Assembly (NCBI RefSeq): GCF_003201875.1
Contig: NZ_QJKD01000010.1
Coordinates: 124,001 to 188,000, forward strand
DNA: 64,000 bases
Source of the DNA: Hungatella effluvii
GTDB lineage: Bacteria > Bacillota > Clostridia > Lachnospirales > Lachnospiraceae
Direction of reading: 5' to 3'
Position 1 is the first letter of the stretch. Each line of letters opens with the position of its first letter. A model generated the notes under the pieces. That model was not told where the DNA came from. It ran no database searches and saw only the letters and a list, made by a program, of their open reading frames with translations. The position numbers and the translations under genes are program-made. Below are positions 43,714 to 52,040 of the stretch, piece after piece.

Positions 43714-44952
43714 TTATATTCTTACTTTCATCCACTCTTCGATTCTCAGAAGCTCGTTGTATTTCGATGTCCGCTCCGACCGGCACGGCGCGCCCGCCCT
43801 GATCCAGTCCGCGTTTACAGCCGCGGCAAAGTCGGCTGCGTACGGATCCTCCGTCTCACCGTATCCCTGGGACACGGCTAATTTCAGCCCGTTTCTTTTG
43901 GCCAGATCCGCCATCTCCATGGCCGCCGTCACGCTCTTTGCTCCGCACATGGAAATGCCTGCTGCGTTTTCCTCCACGCCGTCCCAGTCTGCCAGGCAGG
44001 CCCAGTCTCTTTCTCCCGGCTTTAAGCAGCCCGGTTCCCGGTTTTTGTGCTGCCCGATAAATACAGCCCGGTTTCCCAGCATCTTGGTCAGCATGCCCCA
44101 TCCGCCGGCATCCGCTTCCGCCAGCCCGTCGAACACGGCGCAGACCGGATATCCGTCCAGCAGACGAATATAGAAACCGATCATATCATTTCTGTCCCGC
44201 TCGACCGGTACGCCTGTCATACGGCTTTCCCCTTTAAACTGATAGAACCCGGTACCTTCATCGAAAAGTGATTCCGCGCCTGCACCGATGGCCAGACACA
44301 TATCTTTCCCCGGCTCATAGCCGCACAGCATCATGGCCTCCATGATATATTCCAGAGCCTCCTCCGAATTTCTCAAATCCGGTACAAAGCCGCCGTCGTC
44401 TCCCACCCCGGTCTGATATCCCGAGATGGTGAGAAGCCGTTTTAATGCCTGGTATACCTCCATGCATTTTTCGGCGCCTTCGCCAAAGGAGGCGGCGCCC
44501 ACGGGAACTACCATATAGGATTCCAGATCGAGTGAGTTGTTCCTTCCGTATCTCCCGCCGCTGATCATCGTCATCATGGGGACCGGGAGGCGTCCAGGCG
44601 CCGTTCCGCCCAGATACCGGTAAAGAGGCATTCCCAGGCCTGCCGCCGCTGCCCTGGAAACCGCCATGGATACCGCAGTTAAGAAACCGCCGCATTTCCT
44701 GATTCCGCAGGAAGAAGCGCCCTCCTCCAGCAGCTTGTCAATGCCTCTCTGGTCTGACGCGTCCTCAAACAGCACGCACTCCGACAGTACCTCCATGACC
44801 CGGTCCGTGTCTTCGCTGTCCTCGCAGAGCGCTACCATGGCGCGGCCCCGGGCGCCGTTTTCCAGCTCCACTTCCGCCTCCACGGCCGGCAATCCCTCTG
44901 AATCCAGCATTCTGCGCCCGGTCACCTCTATAATTTCAAGTCCTTCCGCCAT
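43714..44952 (-). CDS. Degenerate enolase-like protein lacking catalytic residues
   Basis: 412 residues, with enolase fold signatures throughout: RRMLDSEGLPAVEAEVELEN, PLYRYLGG, RLPVPMMTMISGG and TSKYNELLRIEE. Compared by eye with Bacillus Eno, the catalytic and Mg residues are changed. The Ser-Gly-Ala-Ser loop is missing and GEHADN is GRYGRN. GDEGGF is GDDGGF, and the metal Asp in AxDAAxSEF is Gly (AIGAGAESLF). The Glu of IED is Phe (VFDGLAE), and the GDD metal site is GQH. The catalytic Lys before NQIG is absent, SHRSGETED is SQGYGETED, and the substrate Lys before GAPxR is Arg. It is therefore unlikely to have enolase activity. It occupies the eno position upstream of secG known from Firmicutes. 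A strong AAGGAGG site and an intact frame argue it is expressed. Confidence 0.88.
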   Translation of the reverse strand: MAEGLEIIEVTGRRMLDSEGLPAVEAEVELENGARGRAMVALCEDSEDTDRVMEVLSECVLFEDASDQRGIDKLLEEGASSCGIRKCGGFLTAVSMAVSRAAAAGLGMPLYRYLGGTAPGRLPVPMMTMISGGRYGRNNSLDLESYMVVPVGAASFGEGAEKCMEVYQALKRLLTISGYQTGVGDDGGFVPDLRNSEEALEYIMEAMMLCGYEPGKDMCLAIGAGAESLFDEGTGFYQFKGESRMTGVPVERDRNDMIGFYIRLLDGYPVCAVFDGLAEADAGGWGMLTKMLGNRAVFIGQHKNREPGCLKPGERDWACLADWDGVEENAAGISMCGAKSVTAAMEMADLAKRNGLKLAVSQGYGETEDPYAADFAAAVNADWIRAGAPCRSERTSKYNELLRIEEWMKVRI

Positions 44953-45044
44953 AACGTATTCCTCCTTACAAAACAATCCATTTTCTGTAAGGATGAACAC
45001 AACTCCGGCACTTTATACCCGGTGATGCAAGAATATACGATCGT

Positions 45045-47465
45045 TTATGCTCTCAGCTCAATTCCAAGCGCCTGCAGGCCATTTAATATTTTATTCATGA
45101 CCGCGCCGACTTCCTTGTCCTCCAGCGTGTGGTCCTTCGCACGGAAGGTGATGGAGTAGGCCACAGACTTAAAGCCTGCGAGGATCTGAGCGCCCTCGTA
45201 GATGTCGAACAGCTGGTAGCTCTCAAGAAGCTTTCCGCCGCGCTGCTCAATCACGTCTTCGATCTGACCCACCAGCACCTCCTTCGGCACCACCATGCTG
45301 ATATCTCTGGATACAGCCGGATACTTCGCGATGCCTGTATACTTGCGGTCGAATGTGGTGAACGGAATCATAGACGGCATATCGATCACAGCCACATACG
45401 TTCTCTCACCGATTTTATAGTTATCCGCCACATCCGGATGAATCTCACCTAAATAGCCAACCGTAACTCCGTCGTAGACGATATCGGCCTGTCTGCCCGG
45501 ATGAAGGAAGCTCTTTTTATCCTCCGGAGAATAATGAGGTTTCTTGTGCATACCGGCTTTGTCAAAGAATTCCTCAACCACGCCCTTCATGTCATAGAAA
45601 TCACCGTCGCCGTACATTCCGAGTGTAAACTGCATCCGCTCGTCAGGCAGTTCTGTCAGCGGAAGGGACTTCGGAAGATAGATATTTGCCAGTTCGTATA
45701 AACGGACATTTTTATTTCTGCGGTTGTAGTTTGTCGATAAGGAGTTTAACATACCGTGCAGCGGAGAGGTTCTCATAATGCTGAAATCCTCGCCCAGAGG
45801 ATTTAAGATTCCCACCGTCTTACGAAGCGGGCTGTCCTCCGGAAGCTTCAGTCTGTCAAATACCTTCGGGCTCTCGAAGGAATACGTCATGCCCTGGGAG
45901 AATCCGCAGAACTCCGCAACCTCTCTGGCCACCTCTTCCACACGCAGCTTATACGATAATTTTCCGGTCGTGGCCTCTCCTGACGGAAGCGTTACCGGGA
46001 TCTTGTCATAGCCGTAATATCTGGCCACTTCTTCTGCCATGTCGGCCATGCAGTTTAAATCCTGACGGAAGGTTGGAACGATAATCTCACGGCTATCGGC
46101 GTCATATCCCAGATCCAGCTTCTTAAAGTAGCCCAGCATGGTTTCTTCGGAGACATCCGTTCCCAGAAGCCGGTTCATCTTCTCCGGCTCAAATGGAATT
46201 CTCTTTTCCGTTTTCTTTTCCGGATAGATGTCGATCATGCCGCCGACGACCTCACCGGCGCCCAACTCCTCGATCAGCTGGCAGGCGCGGTTTACCGCCT
46301 CCTCGGCATTGTTGGGATCAAGACCCTTTTCGTATTTTCCAGAAGCGTCGGTACGGAGTCCTACCTTCTTTGCGGAGAGACGGATGTTGGTGCCGTCGAA
46401 GCATGCGGATTCAAATACCATGGTCTTCACATCATCGGTGATCTTGGAGTTTTCACCGCCCATGATGCCTGCGATGCCGACTTCCTTTTCCCCGTCGTTG
46501 ATCATCAGAATCGTGCTGTCTAACTTTCTCTCCTGACCGTCCAGGGTCTGGAATACGTCGCCGTCCTTTGCACATTTGACAATAATCTCATGGCCTGCCA
46601 GCAGGTCATAATCGAATGCGTGCATGGGCTGGCCGTATTCTTCCATTACGTAGTTGGTGATATCCACGATATTGTTGATGGGGCGGATTCCACAGGCAGC
46701 CAGACGTCTCTGCATCCAGGACGGTGACGGGGCGAGCCTGATATTTTTCACCATTCTCGCACAGTAACGCGGGCAGAGATGGCTGTCTTCCACGGATACT
46801 TTTAAATAGCTGTTGATGTCCTCGTCGTTTCCGGTAGCCGTAACGACAGGAGGATGGAATGGCTTGTCAAAGGTAGCAGCAGCCTCTCTGGCAATGCCGA
46901 TAACGCTGTAGCAGTCCACACGGTTGGAGGTAATTTCATACTCGAATACGCTGTCACGCAGGCCCAGCACCTCGATTGCATCTGCGCCTTCCTCTGCGTC
47001 TGCCGGAAGGATGTAGATGCCGCTCTCCGGGGCATCCGGATACATTTCTTTAGAGGAACCCAGTTCCTCGATGGAGCATAGCATGCCGTTTGAGTCAATA
47101 CCGCGAAGCTTGCCCTTTTTAATCGCCACGCCGTTCTCCGGAAGAGGGCTGCCGTCATGGCCTCCCGCTACCTTTCCGCCGTCCAAAACCACCGGAACCT
47201 TATCGCCTTCCTTAACATTCGGTGCGCCGGTCACGATCTGAATGGTCTCCCCGCCGATATTCACCTGGCAGATAATCAGTTTGTCCGCATCCGGATGGCG
47301 TTCGATCCTGTCGATCCTGCCGACTACGATCTTCTCCAAGTTTTTGTCGAGGCGTTCGAAGCCTTCTACTTTCGTTCCGCTTAATGTCATCGCATCTGTA
47401 TATTCCTGGTCGCTGACATCTAAGTCCGGAACATATGCTTTAATCCATGATAATGGTGTATTCAT
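45045..47465 (-). CDS. pheT: Phenylalanyl-tRNA synthetase, beta subunit
   Basis: 806 residues. The tRNA-binding OB domain lies at about 40-150, the B3/B4 editing and B5 domains are in the middle, and the C-terminal anticodon-binding (FDX-ACB) domain ends the protein (YPAVSRDISMVVPKEV). It pairs with PheS as an alpha2-beta2 enzyme that charges tRNA(Phe). It follows pheS by 19 bp. Confidence 0.97.
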   Translation of the reverse strand: MNTPLSWIKAYVPDLDVSDQEYTDAMTLSGTKVEGFERLDKNLEKIVVGRIDRIERHPDADKLIICQVNIGGETIQIVTGAPNVKEGDKVPVVLDGGKVAGGHDGSPLPENGVAIKKGKLRGIDSNGMLCSIEELGSSKEMYPDAPESGIYILPADAEEGADAIEVLGLRDSVFEYEITSNRVDCYSVIGIAREAAATFDKPFHPPVVTATGNDEDINSYLKVSVEDSHLCPRYCARMVKNIRLAPSPSWMQRRLAACGIRPINNIVDITNYVMEEYGQPMHAFDYDLLAGHEIIVKCAKDGDVFQTLDGQERKLDSTILMINDGEKEVGIAGIMGGENSKITDDVKTMVFESACFDGTNIRLSAKKVGLRTDASGKYEKGLDPNNAEEAVNRACQLIEELGAGEVVGGMIDIYPEKKTEKRIPFEPEKMNRLLGTDVSEETMLGYFKKLDLGYDADSREIIVPTFRQDLNCMADMAEEVARYYGYDKIPVTLPSGEATTGKLSYKLRVEEVAREVAEFCGFSQGMTYSFESPKVFDRLKLPEDSPLRKTVGILNPLGEDFSIMRTSPLHGMLNSLSTNYNRRNKNVRLYELANIYLPKSLPLTELPDERMQFTLGMYGDGDFYDMKGVVEEFFDKAGMHKKPHYSPEDKKSFLHPGRQADIVYDGVTVGYLGEIHPDVADNYKIGERTYVAVIDMPSMIPFTTFDRKYTGIAKYPAVSRDISMVVPKEVLVGQIEDVIEQRGGKLLESYQLFDIYEGAQILAGFKSVAYSITFRAKDHTLEDKEVGAVMNKILNGLQALGIELRA

Positions 47466-47484
47466 CTTTTTTCCCTTCCTTTCC

Positions 47485-48507
47485 CTAGAACTGTCTTAAG
47501 AACCGAATGTCATTTTCATATAACAGTCTCATATCATCGATCTCGTACTTCAAAAGTGCGATACGCTCAAGGCCGACACCGAAGGCGAAGCCTGAATACT
47601 CGTCCGGGTCAATACCGCTCATGCGGAGAACGTTGGGATGCACCATGCCGCATCCTAGGATCTCGATCCAGCCGGAGCCCTTACAGAACCGGCATCCGCT
47701 GCCGCCGCATTTAAAGCAGGTTACATCCACCTCGGCGCTGGGCTCTGTGAATGGGAAATGATGGGGACGGAATTTTACTTTTGTCTCCGGTCCGAACAGT
47801 TCCTTTGCAAAATCTGCCAGCGTTCCCTTTAAATCGGCAAACGTGATGTTCTTGTCGATCACCAGGCCTTCAATCTGATGGAAGGATGGGGAATGGGTCG
47901 CATCCACCTCATCGGAACGGAATACGCGTCCCGGGGCGATCATGCGGATCGGCAGCCTGCCCTGCTCCATGGTGCGGACCTGTACCGGAGATGTCTGGCT
48001 TCTTAACACGATATTATCATTTATATAGAAGGTATCCTGCTCGTCTCTGGCCGGATGGTTCTTCGGAATGTTCAGTTTTTCGAAATTATATAAATCATAC
48101 TCCACTTCCGGGCCTTCCACCACTTCGTAGCCCATACCGACGAAGATGCGCTCCACTTCTTCCAGCGCGATGGTGTTCGGATGGCTGTGGCCTACATTAT
48201 TTCTCTTTGCAGGAAGGGTCACGTCGATGGTCTCTCTTCTTATCTGCTCTTCTCTCGCCTTCTTTGCCAGAGACGCCTTGGCCTCCTCCAGCCTGTTTTC
48301 GATGATGGCGCGGGCGTCGTTGACCATCTGGCCTACCTTCGGTCTCTCCTCCGGCGGAACGTCCTTCATGCTCTTCAGCACGCTGGTCAGTTCGCCCTTT
48401 TTCCCTAAATAAGCGACCCTGATCTCATTCAGCTTTTCCAGCGCGTCCGACGCTTCGATCTGCTTCAATGCATCTTCCTTGATTTTTTCTAATTGGTCTT
48501 TCATCAT
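47485..48507 (-). CDS. pheS: Phenylalanyl-tRNA synthetase, alpha subunit
   Basis: 340 residues. A coiled-coil N-terminal arm (about 1-85) precedes the class II catalytic core: motif 2 VFRSDEVDATHSPSFHQIEG, the zinc-like Cys cluster CFKCGGSGCRFC, and motif 3 GFAFGVGLERIALL. It is controlled by a T-box located about 400 bases upstream; three copies of the dispersed repeat lie between the T-box terminator and this gene. Either of the first two ATG codons could start it. Confidence 0.97.
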   Translation of the reverse strand: MMKDQLEKIKEDALKQIEASDALEKLNEIRVAYLGKKGELTSVLKSMKDVPPEERPKVGQMVNDARAIIENRLEEAKASLAKKAREEQIRRETIDVTLPAKRNNVGHSHPNTIALEEVERIFVGMGYEVVEGPEVEYDLYNFEKLNIPKNHPARDEQDTFYINDNIVLRSQTSPVQVRTMEQGRLPIRMIAPGRVFRSDEVDATHSPSFHQIEGLVIDKNITFADLKGTLADFAKELFGPETKVKFRPHHFPFTEPSAEVDVTCFKCGGSGCRFCKGSGWIEILGCGMVHPNVLRMSGIDPDEYSGFAFGVGLERIALLKYEIDDMRLLYENDIRFLRQF

Positions 48508-48540
48508 GCTCTCCTTCTTTTATCATTTTTCTTATACATA

Positions 48541-48664
48541 GAGTTCGTTAAGCCGGACTCTCGCGCCGGAGCGTGGTTGCTTTAGCGGCCATACTTCCTT
48601 AGCGCGGAGTGCGCCTCCTGCCCGGAGGGCTTTTTTGTAATAGGATCACCTTCCTATGAATAAA
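48541..48664 (+). repeat. 124-bp tandem repeat, unit A
   Basis: The first of three head-to-tail units with 124-bp period, nearest pheS. Its leading dyad is decayed (GAGTTCGTTAAGCCGGACTC), and it ends with TAGGATCACCTTCCTA. It has the same body as the dispersed copies at 10697 and 18534. Confidence 0.93.
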
Positions 48665-48788
48665 GAGTCCGGCGAGCCGGACTCCCGCGCCGGAGCGCGG
48701 TCGCTTTAGCGGCCATACTTCCTCAGCGCGGAGTGCGCCTCCTGCCCGGAGGGCTTTTTTGTAATAGGATCACCTTCCTATGAATAAA
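48665..48788 (+). repeat. 124-bp tandem repeat, unit B
   Basis: The middle unit. Perfect leading dyad GAGTCCGGCGAGCCGGACTC, then CCTCCTGCCCGGAGGGC followed by TTTTTT (a plus-strand terminator-like hairpin), ending TAGGATCACCTTCCTA. Nearly identical to unit C. Confidence 0.93.
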
Positions 48789-48910
48789 GAGTCCGGCGAG
48801 CCGGACTCTCGCGCCGGAGCGCGGTCGCTTTAGCGGCCATACTTCCTCAGCGCGGAGTGTGCCTCCTGCCCGGAGGGCTTTTTTGTAATAGGAACACCTT
48901 CCTATTACAA
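48789..48910 (+). repeat. 124-bp tandem repeat, unit C
   Basis: The third unit, next to the T-box terminator. Its terminal hairpin is the perfect TTGTAATAGGAA / TTCCTATTACAA, whose last bases merge with the poly-T tract of the terminator. Confidence 0.93.
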
Positions 48911-49183
48911 AAAAAAGCTCCGCCCCTGGTTAGGGACGAAGCTTGAGTTCGCGGTACCACCCTGATTCCCGCACAGAACGCGCAGGCACTCGGCATACGT
49001 AACGTGTATGAACGTCATGACCTACCCGCCGCCTCTTCATAGGGCGGTTTCTGCCATGCTGCTTCAGTGGGAAATTCAAACGCTTATCTGAACTTAAGGG
49101 GGCTTACAGCCGGTGACTCCCTCTCTCTGAAAGAAAATAAGGTTCTACTGACACCTTCATTGCATTTATCTGATAAAACTGAA
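48909..49183 (-). ncRNA. T-box leader of pheST
   Basis: On the minus strand the conserved T-box sequence AGGGTGGTACCGCG lies at 48950-48963. A terminator follows, AAGCTTCGTCCCT paired with GGGGCGGAGCTT and eight T (48909-48944). About 200 bases of folded leader precede it. T-boxes bind uncharged tRNA and stop the terminator from forming. A GAATTTC stretch in the 5' part (around 49072-49078) could supply a UUC (Phe) specifier; I have not proved its position in the specifier loop. Confidence 0.92.
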
Positions 49184-49186
49184 TTC

Positions 49187-49215
49187 ATTTTATCCATTGT
49201 AACAGGAAATGTCAA
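49187..49215 (-). promoter_or_regulatory. Promoter of the pheST T-box transcript
   Basis: Consensus TTGACA (49210-49215) and TAAAAT (49187-49192) are 17 bp apart on the minus strand. The -35 box overlaps the stop codon of the preceding glycosidase gene. Confidence 0.85.
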
Positions 49216-50165
49216 GTGGTTTGCGGATTTTTCTTCACAAAGTCGAATCGTTCGATGTATCGTTTCTTATGGGTATCTCTCGTTGCCACACTGACTCCCC
49301 AGTATTTCGTGATGTCCTTACGATCCTCTCCTTCCGGTATACAGATGCCTGACGCCCGGTTCGGAAGCGGTGCACACGGCTCGAAATGGATCCCGTCATC
49401 GCTGTAATAAAGATACTGCACGCCCTCCGGATCGTTCCAGTCATCTCCATATATCCTTCCCTCGCCCTCCTTGTGCTTGAGTCCGGACAGCAGACAGAGC
49501 CCCTCCTGATACGACCAGACAGAAAACGCATGGCCGCGAATAACCGGATTCCCTTCATATCTGTGATACGGGCCTGTAATTGTATCCGCCCAGGCCAGCC
49601 CCAGCATGGTTTTATCCCCGTCTGGTTCCATCAAACGGCTTCCCTTAAAATAAACCAGCCATCTGTTCTGGAAAAATACCGCACTTACATCGTCAACAGC
49701 CTCGTCATCCCAGTTTCCTTCCTCTTCCCACTGAAGTACCGGCTCATCCCCCATTCTTTCAAACGGGCCTTCCGGTGTATCCGCTGCCGCCAGACCGCAG
49801 CACCTTCTCGTAGTCTTCCCCTCGGCGAAATCGGTGCCTACACCGGTATAGAACATATAAAATCTTCCTTTGTCATGAATCACATTGGCTGTCAGGACTC
49901 CCGCGCAGTCCCAGCCGCGTTCTGCCGGAAGCAGTGCATCCTTCCCTGCTTCCCAGTGGAAGCCATCTTTCGAAGTACAGCACATGATCTTGCAATCAGC
50001 AAAATGATCATAGGGCCGCTCATTGTCATGCTGTGTATACCACAAATAATACGTTCCCTGATCATACAGTATATTGGAGGGATCGTGGTTGTTGTCTGAA
50101 GGCAGATTTACGGTCTCCACCGTCTTTCTCTCCACTTCCAGCAGTTCTTTCGGTAATTTCATCAT
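49212..50165 (-). CDS. Glycoside hydrolase of the five-bladed beta-propeller group (GH43/GH130-like)
   Basis: 317 residues, no signal peptide. The blades are recognisable by HDPSNILYDQGTYYLWYTQH, NVIHDKGRFYMFYTG, VDDVSAVFFQNRWLVYFKG and VQYLYYSDDGIHFE. Acidic residues in HDPS and DDVS are in the positions of the catalytic or substrate-binding acids of such enzymes. The exact family cannot be set by eye; GH43, GH117 and GH130 are all possible. It is the last gene of the LacI-controlled sugar operon, 101 bp after the MalG-type permease. It probably cleaves the imported sugar inside the cell. Confidence 0.78.
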   Translation of the reverse strand: MMKLPKELLEVERKTVETVNLPSDNNHDPSNILYDQGTYYLWYTQHDNERPYDHFADCKIMCCTSKDGFHWEAGKDALLPAERGWDCAGVLTANVIHDKGRFYMFYTGVGTDFAEGKTTRRCCGLAAADTPEGPFERMGDEPVLQWEEEGNWDDEAVDDVSAVFFQNRWLVYFKGSRLMEPDGDKTMLGLAWADTITGPYHRYEGNPVIRGHAFSVWSYQEGLCLLSGLKHKEGEGRIYGDDWNDPEGVQYLYYSDDGIHFEPCAPLPNRASGICIPEGEDRKDITKYWGVSVATRDTHKKRYIERFDFVKKNPQTT

Positions 50166-50266
50166 ACACTCTTCCTTTCTTTTGCTCAGCTATGTTTTAT
50201 TTCAAATGTCTTTTTCGTCAGATCAGCGGTGAGAACATCATAAGCAGCACCGTGTCTTCCTATCCT

Positions 50267-51118
50267 CTACTCCTTCCCTGTTCCTTCCACAATCCCATCA
50301 ATCATCTGATTATGAAAAATCAGATACAGACCCAGAATCGGCAGAGCGCTAAGCGCCGCTGCCGCCAGAAGCACGCCGTAATTACCATTCATGGAGACAT
50401 CTCCAATCGACCGCAGCAGGGCTGTAACTGTCAGCTTTTCCTTTTTGGTCGTGATAATAATCGGCCACAGGAATTCATTCCAGGTATTCATAAAGGTCAG
50501 AATAGCCAGCGATACGATAGCCGGCTTCAGCATGGGAAAACCAATTCGCATCAGAATCTGATTTTCCCTAGCTCCTTCAATTCTGGCTGCCTCCATGGTT
50601 TCCTGCGGAACCGTACCGGAGGCAAACTGCCTCATCATGAAGATTCCAAATGCAGGTATCGCATTGGGTAGAATCATGGACCATAAGTGGTTGACGCCTC
50701 CCATCTGCTTTACCAGTAAGTACGTGGGGACCAGCCTCGTCTCCAGCGGAATCATCAATGATGACAGCGTAATGATAAAGAGCACATTTTTAAACGGGAA
50801 CTGATACTTTGCAAAGGTAAATCCTGCTGCTGTACAGAAAAAACAGGCCAGTGCGGTTGTAGAAACTGCGACAATAACACTGTTCATCATATTCGTCACA
50901 AAGGGCCAGTTTGCAAACAACATGCGGTACATCTTAAGCTGGAACCCAGCTGCCGGAAGAATCTTCGGGGACAGCGAGAATATTTCATAATCTTCCTTAA
51001 AACTTCCCATAAACATCATCAGGAACGGAAAGCAGGTGACAATGATCACAATCAGCAGCAGCAACAGGGAAATTAGCTTTTTTAAAATAATTTCAGCCTT
51101 CTCTTTCTTCATCGTCAT
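50267..51118 (-). CDS. Carbohydrate ABC transporter permease, MalG type (second system)
   Basis: 283 residues, six predicted membrane segments, EAA loop MEAARIEGARENQILMRIGF. It overlaps the MalF-type gene by 4 bp (ATGA). It is part of the LacI-regulated operon. Confidence 0.93.
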   Translation of the reverse strand: MTMKKEKAEIILKKLISLLLLLIVIIVTCFPFLMMFMGSFKEDYEIFSLSPKILPAAGFQLKMYRMLFANWPFVTNMMNSVIVAVSTTALACFFCTAAGFTFAKYQFPFKNVLFIITLSSLMIPLETRLVPTYLLVKQMGGVNHLWSMILPNAIPAFGIFMMRQFASGTVPQETMEAARIEGARENQILMRIGFPMLKPAIVSLAILTFMNTWNEFLWPIIITTKKEKLTVTALLRSIGDVSMNGNYGVLLAAAALSALPILGLYLIFHNQMIDGIVEGTGKE

Positions 51119-52011
51119 TCCTCCGTCCTTCCATAATAATTTTTCACAACAAAGACACTGAGTATTACGAGAAATGCGAACAGAACATACGTAATCGCCG
51201 CCGCGTACCCCATTTTTGAGTATTCATATGCATTCTGGTACATGTAGTACACCAGCGTGGTGGATGAATTCATCGGGCCGCCCTGTGTCAGCACCATCAC
51301 GTCGCCCACATTCTGGAAAATCCAGATGGTTGACATAAGCATAACGAAAAATATCTCCGGAACCATAAGCGGCAGTGTGATTCTAAAAAACTTCGTAAAC
51401 GCTCCGGCCCCGTCAATGCTGGCAGCTTCCCCCACAGAGCTTGGAATCTTCTGCATTCCAGCCAGCAGTACCAGAGAGAAATAACCGGTCATACGCCATA
51501 TGTTCATAAATGCTACTGAGACTTTCGACAAGGCAGTGGTATCCAGCCATCCGACAGGACCGATGCCAAAACAGCGTTCCAGCAGTACATTGATCAGTCC
51601 GCCCTCCGTGGTAAGCAAAATCCGGAATATAATTGCTGCCACGGCGACAGCAGTGATATACGGCAAAAGGACGATTACCGAATACACTCGTTTGCCGGTC
51701 AATCTGGATGAATTCAGGACTGCAGCCAGAATCAGGGCCAGGAAAGTACGTAGCGGAACGATGTAGAGCCATATTAAGACTGTATTCAGCAAGGACTTCC
51801 AGAACTTGTCATCCCCCAGCAGCTTTTCGTAATTTTTAAATCCAACGTGGTCAGCGGCCGCCACCGTTCCCAGACCATCGAAATTGGTCAGGCTGATTAA
51901 AAAACCGCTGACGGCAGGATAAATATAAAAGACTGCAAACAGAATGAAAAAGGGCATGATCCACAGATAACAGTGTTTGTATTTTTTCATTTCTTTTAAT
52001 GTACTGGTCAT
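51115..52011 (-). CDS. Carbohydrate ABC transporter permease, MalF type (second system)
   Basis: 298 residues, six predicted membrane segments, EAA loop GEAASIDGAGAFTKFFRITL. It follows the binding-protein gene by 29 bp. No ATPase is encoded in the operon, so a shared ATPase is expected. Confidence 0.93.
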   Translation of the reverse strand: MTSTLKEMKKYKHCYLWIMPFFILFAVFYIYPAVSGFLISLTNFDGLGTVAAADHVGFKNYEKLLGDDKFWKSLLNTVLIWLYIVPLRTFLALILAAVLNSSRLTGKRVYSVIVLLPYITAVAVAAIIFRILLTTEGGLINVLLERCFGIGPVGWLDTTALSKVSVAFMNIWRMTGYFSLVLLAGMQKIPSSVGEAASIDGAGAFTKFFRITLPLMVPEIFFVMLMSTIWIFQNVGDVMVLTQGGPMNSSTTLVYYMYQNAYEYSKMGYAAAITYVLFAFLVILSVFVVKNYYGRTEE

Positions 52012-52040
52012 TTAATCAGCCTCCAAACCGGTCAAATCTA

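Noticed and set aside
43714..44952. Ordinary enolase annotation (eno)
   Set aside because: Overall similarity is clear, but the catalytic and metal-binding residues are replaced at nearly every position, so the enzymatic name would mislead.
48541..48910. Regular direct repeats that could suggest a CRISPR array
   Set aside because: The repeated unit is the whole 124 bp with no variable spacers, it also occurs singly elsewhere, and no cas genes are present.
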